Shown here: in pieces, positions 19,090-28,207 of the stretch
How the letters are laid out: each line of letters begins with the position of its first letter
Position numbering within the stretch: the stretch's first letter is position 1
Notes under the pieces: generated by a model
Seen by the model: only the letters and a program-made list of their open reading frames with translations
Databases searched by the model: none
Told to the model about the DNA's origin: nothing
Program-made: the position numbers and the translations under genes
NCBI GenBank assembly: GCA_009746045.1
Contig: RPFO01000041.1
Span: 2,026,613 to 2,090,612, forward strand
From: Mesostigma viride
Taxonomy: Eukaryota; Streptophyta; Mesostigmatophyceae; Mesostigmatales; Mesostigmataceae
DNA: 64,000 nt
Direction of reading: 5' to 3'

Positions 19090-19990
19090 CTATCCCCAGC
19101 GAAGAAGGGGAGGGTCTGGGTGCGGGTCGGGCAGCCTGCGAAAGATCTTCCTCTGGCGGTCGGACTCGCTCAGCAGGTCCTCGAGACGCCGCTGCTTGCC
19201 GACGGTTACCGCGTATTCTCTCTTATCCGAGTTGGTTGCGTTCCTGCCGGTCGCGCGTTCCTTGGCAACTTCCACTCCGAAGTTCTGTCTGCGCACTGCG
19301 TCCTCCAACGCGGCGTTGGTGCTCGCGTACTGCAGAAACGGTTCGGGGTCGACGCCAGGCAGCAGCTGGGAGAGATCATCCATTCGACTGTACCCTATTT
19401 GGTCGTCGAGGTCTCTGGAGTGACGTTGGTCCAGCTTCCTCTCCTTGTATCTCTCCACGTAGGACGCGGGGTCGCCCCCCCCGAGCTGTTGTCGGACCAG
19501 ACGCTGCTTCCCTATGTTTTCAAAGTACCCATATTTGCGATCTCTCTTTGCCTGGTCCATATGCCTTAATTGTCGGCCCCAAAACGCTTCCCTCTCGTCC
19601 GCTCGGTTCATTTCTTCCTCTTCGCCTCGACGTTCGGCTTCGTCCCCCTCGACACGGGCCTGATCCACTTCCCTACGGGCGTAACGGAAGTATGCGTCGA
19701 TGCGCCCGGCGTCCTCCAGGTTCTCCTTGGCCTCACGTTCCGCTCTGTGGAGACGGTACTGCAGACTATCCTCGAGTATGGACTTGTTGAATCCTCGCCC
19801 CGAGCGCGAAATTCACGATGTCCTTGTCGCTCATCCTGTCGAACACGATTCCGAGAGGACCCGTCATCTGCTTGTCTGGATCCAACGGCGCTTTGGTCTC
19901 CTCTCCCGCCCTCGCCACGTGTCGCCGAGTCCGCTTCTTCGGGGTTGCTCGAACTTTGGTCTTTCGTTTCGTCGGACCGCGAGCCGGCAT
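19090..19990 (-). pseudogene. Leader-family protein broken by a one-base frameshift
   Basis: The ATG at 19990 opens a frame with a K/R/T leader ending TRRHVARAGEE, then a short F-box-like stretch (MSDKDIVNFALG) before an early stop at 19766. The coding pattern resumes one frame over, just after a run of four G on the minus strand near 19800-19803, and continues as a long charged helical protein to 19090. One extra G explains the shift. The whole would be about 300 residues, the size of the F-box-like neighbours. It could be real decay or a sequencing error in the homopolymer. Confidence 0.6.
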
Positions 19991-20073
19991 CGTCTCTCGT
20001 ATACACGAAGAGATAAGTGTGCACGAGTCAACGTTGAAAGAGTGAAAAAAAGTGACAGTGTAGAATGATGTCG

Positions 20074-20205
20074 AATGGGACGCGTGACTGGCAATCGGTC
20101 GGCGAATCTGGCCGATACGGCGATGGGAGCGGTGCGAGCGTGCGTCGTGGCCGCCGTGCACGGTTGGCTCGCGTGGGCGTGCGAGAGGGCCACGTGGCCG
20201 CATTA
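20074..20205 (+). CDS. Possible 43-residue membrane-associated peptide
   Basis: The ATG at 20074 opens a short frame with one hydrophobic helix (AMGAVRACVVAAVHGWLAWA). It lies in the 270-base gap between the broken leader gene and the membrane-protein gene at 20290. Two longer frames overlap it but are low-complexity and arginine-rich. Support is weak. Confidence 0.25.
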
Positions 20206-20289
20206 GTTCGACGATTGTATACTCATGCACTCGGGTTCGGACAAGTACAGGTAACTTCCGATCCCAGACGCCACGTGGATAGTGGCGTG

Positions 20290-20604
20290 TCAATAGTCAC
20301 TGTCCGTGGACATTCGTAGTAACCAATAGGCTATCGAACAATATACGAAGCTGAAGTACATGGCCCACACGCGCCACGTGAACGTTTGGCAGGACAGACC
20401 GTCGTACGCGAGGTATGCACCCATCACGTGGGCTCCCGCCATGTCCGCGACCTTGGCGACGGGGTTGTAGGATGCGTGGTAGATTTGGGACAACGCGAAC
20501 ACGTAGAGTGTCCCGTATCTGAAGATCGCTAGGTGCCATACGGCCCAGGCTTGATATGCGTCGATCAGATAAATAACCGAAGAGGCTCGTAAAAGTGCGC
20601 CCAT
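20290..20604 (-). CDS. Small multi-span membrane protein
   Basis: The protein has 104 residues with three to four hydrophobic stretches (VIYLIDAYQAWAVWHLAIF near 9-28, YVFALSQIYHASY near 34-46, and MYFSFVYCSIAYWLLRM near 82-98) and a middle AGAHVMGAYLAYDG. Many aromatic residues face the membrane. Domain unknown. It may sit in the virion inner membrane or in host membranes. It stands alone between two minus-strand leader-type genes. Confidence 0.6.
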   Translation of the reverse strand: MGALLRASSVIYLIDAYQAWAVWHLAIFRYGTLYVFALSQIYHASYNPVAKVADMAGAHVMGAYLAYDGLSCQTFTWRVWAMYFSFVYCSIAYWLLRMSTDSDY

Positions 20605-20658
20605 TCGCGTCCCGTTGAATAAACGAACAGGATATTTATGAGCCGCACGAACGAACGT

Positions 20659-21312
20659 TTACGATTGGCCCTCGCGTTCGAGCCTTCTACGCCTCGCCTC
20701 CTGGATCCTGCGCTCTCGATCCTCCTCTCTCGCCTGGAGGAATCGTCTCACCGCCTGTCCCTCGCGCCCCTCCCACTCCTCGAGACTCCTTGTAACCCTG
20801 TCCGCGTGCTCGCGTGCCGCTCTCTGAATTCCGAGGGCTTCTAAAGGCGTGCGAGCGGCCAGGGACGCCCGAGCCGCGTTGTATCCGATGTTGTTGTCGA
20901 GGATGTTGTTCAGTAAAAGGCGATGAGCTTGTTCGCGCCACGCCTGCATGCGTGCCTCGGTGCCCACTCTACCCAGAAACCAATCCTCGGGTGCCTCCAC
21001 ATTCGGGTCGTTCATCATATTTTCAGCTACTCGATCCCGCCTGTCCTCCTCGGTCCCCTCGAGATTCGTGTTGCTCGTCAAAGGCGTGCTCGCTCTTGCC
21101 CATCTCTCCTCCTCCGCCAGCTGCTGTCGGATTCGTTCCCTCCCCGCGTTTTCTTCAGGGGTGTCGCCCCAACTCCCTAGAGGGAGCGCCTGACGCTCGC
21201 CCCTGACTTTGTGTCGTCGACCCTTCCCGTGTCGTCCACACGTCGCCGCCCTGCCCGCGCACGACCTCTTGCACCTCGTCCCTTTCTTCGTGGTCGCGCT
21301 GCACCTCGTCAT
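20659..21312 (-). CDS. Protein with C-G-C-C-H motif and charged helical body
   Basis: The protein has 217 residues. The first 30 contain RCSATTKKGTRC, then CAGRAATCGRHGKG: a Cys, a T-x-x-G-x-x-Cys and a final C-x-x-H. This small putative zinc knot recurs in the gene at 56630 and, in altered form, in the tail of the gene at 18214, and similar peptides are frequent in giant viruses. The body is Arg/Glu-rich helix (EEDRERRIQEARRRRLERE) typical of coiled coil. No catalytic motif is seen. A TATA-like TTATAC lies just upstream. Confidence 0.6.
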   Translation of the reverse strand: MTRCSATTKKGTRCKRSCAGRAATCGRHGKGRRHKVRGERQALPLGSWGDTPEENAGRERIRQQLAEEERWARASTPLTSNTNLEGTEEDRRDRVAENMMNDPNVEAPEDWFLGRVGTEARMQAWREQAHRLLLNNILDNNIGYNAARASLAARTPLEALGIQRAAREHADRVTRSLEEWEGREGQAVRRFLQAREEDRERRIQEARRRRLEREGQS

Positions 21313-21399
21313 CGTTGTATAATGCTGTCAGTTTTTTTTGGTAAATGCGCGTTCACACTAGGAAAAAAATGGTCGCGGCCATTAGTAACTCGATTACGA

Positions 21400-21579
21400 A
21401 TGGGGAAGGACAAGGGCAAGGGAAAGCAAGCGCACCAGCAGCAGCAACCTCAAGCCTCCTCCGTCGAGGGCGACAAGAGTCAATCATCGGGGCAAAAGGA
21501 TGGCAACAATCCGGACGGTGCGAAGTCAGAGGCGTCCTCGTCAAGAGATGGCGGCGGGCGGAAAGGCGGCCGGCGGTAG
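21400..21579 (+). CDS. Small Lys/Gln/Ser/Gly-rich protein
   Basis: The ATG at 21400 (ttacgaATGGGG) gives 59 residues starting MGKDKGKGKQAHQQQQ, followed by Ser/Gly/Asp-rich sequence ending GGRKGGRR. It is entirely low-complexity and probably disordered. Upstream in-frame ORF sequence is antisense to the neighbour. An AATAAA at about 21642 could be its poly(A) signal. It may be a nucleic-acid-binding or packaging peptide. Confidence 0.45.
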   Translation: MGKDKGKGKQAHQQQQPQASSVEGDKSQSSGQKDGNNPDGAKSEASSSRDGGGRKGGRR

Positions 21580-21681
21580 TGTCCGTCCGTTCGGGTTTTT
21601 GGCACACATCGGGGTTTCATAATCCTTTATCATTCAAATATCAATAAAAGTTTGTTTGAATACATTCGTCTCTTGTCATTC

Positions 21682-22296
21682 TGTCAGGAATATGCCCCAA
21701 TATGCCTGACAAGTCTAGCACTTACTAATCTAGATAAAGTTCGGGTAGTCCGTAGTTAAGTCAGAACAACCTACAACGCCAGTATGACTGCGTAGAGCTC
21801 ATGTTTGGCTGCAACTTTGCCACTAGAATCACCTTGATCTGAGCTCTAGGTAGAAAGTTATGAGTCTTTTCATATATATGTGCCTGGTCACTATACGGCA
21901 CTGTAGTACAATCCATGTCGTGTCATGTGGCGCATGGCCCATATAGGACAGGCGCCAATAATTCAATTCGTGGCACCTGGACCGTCAGCTAGGCGTACCT
22001 AATTCTGTCTGCCATGGTACAACCATGATTTGCCAGCAGGCAGCATCTAGCACTGGTTAAGTGTTGCCTAGCTGTCATGTTAAGTTAATTATGTTGTGGT
22101 CCTGCCGACCAGCCATATAGGTGGTGGCTGGGCTACACGCCAGATCTCTTTTCTGACCACCACTATTCTAGAGAATGGCACCTTTCAGCCATGGTGGTTG
22201 ACAAAATATTTCCATCATGACAAAGTCGTAAATGAGGTCATCATTATTAATGTAATACCAACAACCTCCCATGGTCACAGCATGACATTTTTGACA
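21682..22296 (+). repeat. 5' LTR of the 21.7-24.4 kb element
   Basis: It runs TGTCAGGA to TTTTTGACA. The same sequence recurs at 23781-24395 with a single noticed difference (ggctgc against ggctac). Confidence 0.9.
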
Positions 22297-23780
22297 TGGC
22301 ATCGGAATGAGGGGGGTTGTGATCTTTCCAAATCGGGCAAATTTTTGCCTGGGCAGCATTTCGGCAAGAACTTTCGGAATTCTAATCCGTTGGTGCCACT
22401 CAACATGTCCACGGAATCAGCATCAAATTGCGCATCTATTGAATTAAGTCCGGCGTCATTCCGTGGAGTATTGCGTCGGCTACGAATTTTCTTGCGGCAG
22501 GCCCTGTTTGCTCCGAATTTCGACCTTAAACGACCTCTTGCATGAGCTTCACTAAACATTCAGATTTCTACATTGTCGGCACTTGGGCGCAGCGGTTCAC
22601 GCTTTATTTTATTACCCTGGGTGACTACCGGTTGCCAGCCGTGACCAGCCTTGCAAAGCCCAAGACCCCTTTGTTCTTCTGAGAATACAACGAGCTTGAT
22701 GGCGCCTATATAAAGCGACCACAAATGTTTTAAACGGTGGGCCACCTTCCAGGCGACATGGGGTTTCTTTTTCCTAGTTCCAGCCAAGCATTATTCAGAT
22801 TTTTTGCCAGTCGCCATGGTTTGGAAGCACCATCGTACATGAGCAGCTATGCACGGACCACTACAACGGCATCAACTACAATGCTCCATCCCACGTCGGT
22901 GCGGGGAAATCTTGCAGCATCCACCTGGTTCTCCTCTCGCACCCTTGGCTTTTCTTCAATGGGAAACAGCTCGTTTAAATGCCGCTCGCCAGCCGCAGCA
23001 GCCGTCATTAGTTAAGTGGCCAGTGACAGCCAACTGCCGCACGCAGCCGTAGTGCAGTACCCAGCACGCGCCATACAGCATGATAGGATATAGTAGCAGC
23101 AGTCAGCCACACACCACAGCCTGACTCGCTTGTGGTAGTTGTTGCAACCAGCTGCAGATACCTACCAGCACCCCATCAGCATGGCAGCACACAGTCGCAG
23201 CAGCCAGCAACACACAGCAGCCTGATCAGCTCTTAGTAGTAGTTGCAGCCAGCTGCACGTACCTGCCAGCCAAATCGCCACTTCAGACCAGCATCAATGC
23301 CACCAGCCAGCAGTACGCAGCCGTCTAGTCAGCGGTTAGTAGTCACTGCAGCTAGGTGCCTGTAGCTGCTCACACCCACTGCGGTCGTCGCCAGCTCCTG
23401 ATAAATGATTCCAGAGCGACTCCTGCCATTACCAGCTTTTACGTCCACGATTTTTGCTGATTATTACTCCAAGGGGGGCACCCTTCCAGGGGCATCTACA
23501 CACGGGGCCGAGCTGGATCCAGTCCTTGTTTTTTTTTTCCCAGTATTTCTACGTGACCTGGGGCACCCTGTTCTTCACCTGGCGCACTCCCAGGGCCACT
23601 TGGGGGCCATGTGACCCTTAGCTCCAACTGCTACTCTTGCCTATTTCTCCTTTCAGCATGACCGGGTTAGCCGTGTAAGGGGGGGAGAGCTTGGGTTTCT
23701 TTATACCCGACTACCCTCACTATCCATGTGTTACTTGCCAGGGGGGGTGAGCTTGTATACGGCATTTGGTGCAAGGGGCA
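22297..23780 (+). other. Interior of the LTR element, no pol genes
   Basis: The sequence starts with the tRNA primer-binding site. The rest contains CAGC/GCAG-rich stretches at about 23000-23400 and no ORF longer than about 95 codons. I see no gag, protease, integrase or RT motif, so the element must be mobilised by another. Confidence 0.7.
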
Positions 23781-24395
23781 TGTCAGGAATATGCCCCAAT
23801 ATGCCTGACAAGTCTAGCACTTACTAATCTAGATAAAGTTCGGGTAGTCCGTAGTTAAGTCAGAACAACCTACAACGCCAGTATGACTGCGTAGAGCTCA
23901 TGTTTGGCTACAACTTTGCCACTAGAATCACCTTGATCTGAGCTCTAGGTAGAAAGTTATGAGTCTTTTCATATATATGTGCCTGGTCACTATACGGCAC
24001 TGTAGTACAATCCATGTCGTGTCATGTGGCGCATGGCCCATATAGGACAGGCGCCAATAATTCAATTCGTGGCACCTGGACCGTCAGCTAGGCGTACCTA
24101 ATTCTGTCTGCCATGGTACAACCATGATTTGCCAGCAGGCAGCATCTAGCACTGGTTAAGTGTTGCCTAGCTGTCATGTTAAGTTAATTATGTTGTGGTC
24201 CTGCCGACCAGCCATATAGGTGGTGGCTGGGCTACACGCCAGATCTCTTTTCTGACCACCACTATTCTAGAGAATGGCACCTTTCAGCCATGGTGGTTGA
24301 CAAAATATTTCCATCATGACAAAGTCGTAAATGAGGTCATCATTATTAATGTAATACCAACAACCTCCCATGGTCACAGCATGACATTTTTGACA
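23781..24395 (+). repeat. 3' LTR of the 21.7-24.4 kb element
   Basis: This is the second LTR copy. It supplies the last few codons and the stop now ending the minus-strand ORF at 24374. Confidence 0.9.
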
Positions 24396-24769
24396 CATTC
24401 TTCTCTTTCCCTAGGATCTCTGTACGTCACGACGGGCGTCGCGTCTTGCTGTTGTTGTTGTTGTTGTTGTTGCGCTCGGTCACGCAGATCCGCGCCTGTC
24501 TGTTCGGCGAACTCGAACATGTCCCGATAGGGGTCCACCCCTCCTCCCTCCCACCACGGTCGTTCGGGGGCGATCCAATTGGGCCATGACACCAGGCCGT
24601 CCAGAGAGGACCCTGGGGAGGATTGGGGAGGGGTGATAAGGGAGTCGATGAGGGCGTCGAGCTCATGGGTGCTCTGCTCAGGTGTACCTGATCGCACGAC
24701 GTGCCGGGATCGGTTGACTCTCGGCCGAGACCCGGGTTTCTGTCTGGCGCCGCGTCTTGAGCCACCCAT
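24374..24769 (-). CDS. Leader-family protein with polyglutamine, end altered by LTR insertion
   Basis: The protein has 131 residues. The basic leader ends SRHVVRSGTPEQ, a variant of the shared R-H-V-x-R-x-G-E motif. The middle is Ser/Pro/Trp-rich, and a run of nine Gln lies near residue 103 (plus-strand GTT repeats at 24450-24480). The last seven codons come from the neighbouring LTR. The target duplication GAATG contains the first bases of the original stop (GAA TGA), so before insertion the protein ended at the preceding Glu. A TATA-like GATATAG precedes the ATG. Function unknown. Confidence 0.6.
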   Translation of the reverse strand: MGGSRRGARQKPGSRPRVNRSRHVVRSGTPEQSTHELDALIDSLITPPQSSPGSSLDGLVSWPNWIAPERPWWEGGGVDPYRDMFEFAEQTGADLRDRAQQQQQQQQQDATPVVTYRDPREREECVKNVML

Positions 24770-24860
24770 TGATATAGATACGAAATACGTCGAAAAGATT
24801 TATCGTTGACCGATTCATCGTTGCCATGCTTGTCCCTAAACAACAGTGGCCATATAATGA

Positions 24861-25862
24861 TCACCCATGCAGACCGGCGGCGGGGTTCGCGTCGTATTTG
24901 TTCAAGACCTGCTGGATACGTCTCGAGTCTCCGACGATGCCGACGTACGCGTCTCGTGCTCGATTGTATGGTGATTTGGGGATTCGGGGTTGCCCCACCA
25001 ACTCCGCGCGTCCCGTGACTTCGTCGTCTATGTCCGCGATTAGCCCGCTGATACGCATTCTCTCTTGCGCTGATAATCCGCGTCGGCGGAGATCTTTCTG
25101 TAGACGCGCCTTCCGTTCGTTCATGCGATCCCGCCAAGCCGCGACCCTCAGAAACTCGATCCTGTGATCGTCGGATAGGCTGTCGTAATGTTTGACCCCC
25201 TCGACCAACGCGTCCCGAAAGTCGTATGGCAATGGGGGGTGACCGGTGACGTGTGTTCCGGGGATGGTACTAATGACTCGACCCGGGATCCACGAATCGT
25301 ATTGCGTGACTCGGTAAGGACCTACGTGTCGCGGGATTTCGCGAGGAATATCCATCTGATTTTCGAGTAATTGCGTCTTGCCCAGCGTTTTATTCCATGC
25401 ATTCCTTGTCTGGTCCATGAGAACGTCTATCTTTTCGGACTGATCCCGCCAAAAATTCACGCGATTTGCGGCCCGTCTCCGACGCGGATTGTTTGCCGGC
25501 AAATTGTATAATCGTAACTCGTCCTCCTCGGCTATTTCTAACTCATTATTGGCTCTGTTCGACGGTTAATAGAGTCGTTGGAGTGTGGCCACGTACTCTT
25601 CGTTCTTTCTCTTCGCATCCGCCAAACGGTGTTCCAAGGTTTCTCTGTAGAACTCTTTGCTCGCGAGTCCCAAAGTCGCAAGGTTGTGGTCTCCTCGTTC
25701 TCCCTCACCGAGATAGCCAAGGATCGTGCTCAAGGGCAGACCCTTGAATTGCATCAAGTCGTACTTGCCCTCCTCCTCCGCGCCTTTGGCTCGACTACTC
25801 GACGCGCCACCCGCCTTCACCGCGTGCCGTCGACGCTGGGTTTTCGGTTTCTTCTCGACCAT
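24861..25862 (-). pseudogene. F-box-like leader-family paralog with one in-frame stop
   Basis: It reads from the ATG at 25862 with a leader RRRHAVKAGGA, then PLSTILGYLG and HNLATLGLASKEFYRETLEH, matching the F-box-like segment of the gene at 16615-17583. A TAA at 25566-25568 interrupts at codon 99, but the same frame continues to 24861 with the paralog blocks IPREIPR and YDANP in order and spacing. Length without the stop would be about 333 residues, against 322 in the paralog. It is a nonsense-disrupted gene, or the stop is suppressed. Two proteins is less likely because nothing marks a second start. Confidence 0.7.
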
Positions 25863-26046
25863 CGTGCGCCGTTCGATATAATGTACACTCGATTATTTCC
25901 CGTACCTACGTCTAGCGTGCCCACGTCATCGAGAGCAAAAAAGTACACGTGGCGCCCCGTGGCTCGACCACGGACTCTGTGGACTCGCGCCTAGTGCACG
26001 TCGCCGGGTATAAGAAGGCAACACGATGCGATGTGGTCGTGGTACC

Positions 26047-26902
26047 ATGGAAGAAGAGTCGGGCGATAACTCGCTTGTCCCGCCCGAGACCGAGTGCCTC
26101 GAGTTCGTGGGCGAAAACGAGCGGTTCTGGCTTTTCCAAGCGAAACCGGGACGGGGGAGGAACAGGGACGTGATCGTGCGTTGCCGCAAGTCGGACCGGT
26201 GTTTTGATTACAACGAGCTGCTGAACGCTCTTTTCTCCATCACCCCACGCCAATGTCTCGTCTGCCGCGTGGACATGCCGAGAGGACATAAGAAGAAGTG
26301 CGGGTCCTGTTTGATCGCGAGATATTGCAGCCGATCGTGTCAATATGTCGACTGGACTTCTCATCGCCCGTTTTGTGAACAGGTGCGGGCCAGAACGGCA
26401 AGAGAAGTACCGTTTCCACGCGAACCGGTCGAGGTTTCCTAGCCTCCCCAAGTCCATCGTGTGGCTCAACACGGTGGCAAGGACGAGAGGAATCCGCATC
26501 CGTCACTCGTTGAACGGTGGGGAGGTCGTATTGCGTACCAAACTCGGCTACGATATTCCCGTAGACGGGTACACTGTCGACACGACTCCTCATACCGTGT
26601 TCGAGTACCACGGTGACTACTTTCATGCCAACCCGGACATGTACGCCATGTTTGACGTCCATCCCGACAAAGGCGTCCAGAACATGGAGGTGTACATCAA
26701 GACGAAATGGCGGGAAATGCAGATACGGAACTTGGGGTATCTTCTTGAAACTCGTTGGGAGTGCGAGGACGACGGGATGGAGCCTCCGTCGTTGGAGTTT
26801 CCAGACCGCTTCTTAGAACGACATGCATCTCCTCGGTGCCGCCTTCGCACCAGGACTGTACATCGGCAATCGAGGACGGGTCAAGTCGGATTCCGACAAT
26901 AG
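26047..26902 (+). pseudogene. MYND zinc finger fused to a restriction-fold-like nuclease, frameshifted
   Basis: From the ATG at 26047, residues about 78-118 hold a MYND finger: CLVC, then CGSC, YCSRSCQ, DW and HRPFC, with the full Cys/His spacing. MYND fingers bind proline-rich partners. The frame then drifts to a stop at 26442. One frame over, from about 26385, coding continues with KLGYDIPVDGY, TVFEYHGDYFHANP and KTKWREMQIRNLGY. That arrangement (D, then E-x-H-G, then K) is like Vsr/PD-(D/E)XK nucleases common in giant viruses. One extra base, perhaps in the GGG at 26388, explains the shift. A 58-residue frame starting at 26823 may be a displaced end. The nuclease assignment is moderate, the MYND strong. 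Confidence 0.6.
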
Positions 26903-26999
26903 ACAACTGAAATGGTCGTGGCCGTTCCAGAAGATGATGTATGGCTTTTTATGTCCTCCTCTTGGTACACCGCATGCCGTCTACATCCACACGAAATAG
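26823..26999 (+). CDS. Short ORF overlapping the end of the nuclease frame
   Basis: This 58-residue frame (MHLLGAAFAPGLYIGNRGR and on, ending PHAVYIHTK) has a protein-like composition and overlaps the last 80 bases of the nuclease frame. It could be a second displaced part of that gene after another frameshift, or a small separate gene. It overlaps the 3' end of the OTU gene on the other strand by 19 bases. Confidence 0.3.
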   Translation: MHLLGAAFAPGLYIGNRGRVKSDSDNRQLKWSWPFQKMMYGFLCPPLGTPHAVYIHTK

Positions 27000-27451
27000 G
27001 GTTTGTGATCTTCGTAATGGACGCCGACCATGTATATGTCCGTCTGTAAATATTTGGCTGTCAGCCACACGGTCCCCTCCTCGGCCCACTCACTGTCTTT
27101 CAACGTCTCCTCCACTCCCGTTTGCATATAAATGGGCAGCGAGGGAAGGAATATCGTCGCCGCCTCGCGCACACGACGTCTCAGGTTGCTGGACATCCTG
27201 ATAACGTCTTTCGCCGTGACGACCTTCCCTTCTCTCGCGGCTCGTTGTAGGCTAATAGCGTGGAAGAAACACGACCCGTCAGCAGGAGTGGCGCGGATGT
27301 GCGTTATCCTCTCCGCCGTCGGAGTAAAGAACTCGAAACGGGAGTCCACCGTCGGGTCCACAAACGGATAGAAAACTTGGTCAGGTGCAGGCCTTTTGTA
27401 TTGGAAATAAAAAGCCGGTTTCTTGAAAGTGATTTGCGCCATTTGTCTCAT
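26981..27451 (-). CDS. OTU-type cysteine protease
   Basis: The protein has 156 residues. The segment IRATPADGSCFFHAISLQRA at about residues 51-70 matches the OTU catalytic D-G-x-C-x-(F/Y)-(H/R) signature. WAEEGTVWLTAKYLQTDIYM matches the second conserved block, and an H-containing end (VGVHYEDHKPYFV) is where the catalytic His is expected. OTU enzymes remove ubiquitin or ubiquitin-like chains. In viruses they counter host ubiquitin signalling, which fits the F-box-like genes nearby. It is compact compared with many OTU proteins but complete in motif order. Confidence 0.75.
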   Translation of the reverse strand: MRQMAQITFKKPAFYFQYKRPAPDQVFYPFVDPTVDSRFEFFTPTAERITHIRATPADGSCFFHAISLQRAAREGKVVTAKDVIRMSSNLRRRVREAATIFLPSLPIYMQTGVEETLKDSEWAEEGTVWLTAKYLQTDIYMVGVHYEDHKPYFVWM

Positions 27452-27526
27452 TCACAAGTATCCATATTTCCCGCAGAGATCGAGACGCGCTCGCTTATTT
27501 TTTTAAAGTCCAGACAATAGACAATC

Positions 27527-28207
27527 ATGACCATAGTGGACTTGCACCGTTCGATATCGTTGAATGGACGCACTTTCCCACTTGTCGCGTCTATCTCCGT
27601 CGCATTCGACAACCCATCCGCCATCGAGGTAACCGTCCCGTTCCCTACAGGGTATAGCTCTCGACTCGTAAGTTATCTCAAAAAACACGGCTGGGGTCCA
27701 AGAGGGTTTGCGTACGTGTACCTGAAAAAGAGCGGACCGAACTCTCTCCACCTGTCGTGGTTCAAGGTCAGATCCAGGGAGTATTATCGAGTGAGCTCGC
27801 CCGTCGAGAAAGACACGTTCCGCGGCATCGGAAAGCAGTTGTTGTGCATGGCTCTCAAACACATGTCACAAAAACTAAAGAACGCGAAGACCGCACAGTT
27901 GACGCTACTAGCGGGTGGGGGCGTGTGTCGCAAGAGGAAAGCGTATAGCAAATATACCGCTCCACAATGCACTCGTTTCCTTCGCAAGTTTCCCGTCACG
28001 TGGACGAACATGAAAAAAGAAAACGACGTATCGTTGGGTTCGATGCAGAAAATGGTATGCGCAATCGAGGACAATTTACAACTTGTCGAGTATTACAAGC
28101 AATACGGGTTACAAGTGACGGATGCAAGTAATGGCATGTCCATCAAGATGTCATCCCTACTCCCTAAAGTGTTGTCGGCCTGTCGGGGGGGGGGGTCACA
28201 AGATTAA
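27527..28207 (+). CDS. GNAT-like acetyltransferase-fold protein
   Basis: The protein has 226 residues. GIGKQLLCMALKHM near residue 105 looks like the GNAT acetyl-CoA loop (R/Q-x-x-G-x-G/A), and LVEYYKQYGLQVTDASNGMS near 187 resembles motif B. The N-terminal SISLNGRTFPL and VTVPFPTGY blocks pair it with the gene at 18214, which lacks a good loop but has a Cys/His tail. The C-terminus runs into a long G run near 28185, where length errors could change the last few residues. It overlaps the minus-strand gene ending at 28164. Substrate unknown. Confidence 0.6.
   Translation: MTIVDLHRSISLNGRTFPLVASISVAFDNPSAIEVTVPFPTGYSSRLVSYLKKHGWGPRGFAYVYLKKSGPNSLHLSWFKVRSREYYRVSSPVEKDTFRGIGKQLLCMALKHMSQKLKNAKTAQLTLLAGGGVCRKRKAYSKYTAPQCTRFLRKFPVTWTNMKKENDVSLGSMQKMVCAIEDNLQLVEYYKQYGLQVTDASNGMSIKMSSLLPKVLSACRGGGSQD

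Larger units (their letters stand above)
21682..24395 (+). mobile_element. Non-autonomous LTR retrotransposon
   Basis: Two 615-base LTRs (21682-22296 and 23781-24395) start TGTCAGGA and end TTTTTGACA, and differ by about one base. CATTC flanks both sides (21677-21681 and 24396-24400). The primer-binding site TGGCATCGGAATGA starts at 22297, close to initiator-Met tRNA complementarity, and a purine-rich GCAAGGGGCA precedes the 3' LTR. The 1.48 kb interior has no pol. It is the same design as the element at 43.3-45.9 kb, with matching LTR ends. Insertion was recent. Confidence 0.9.
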
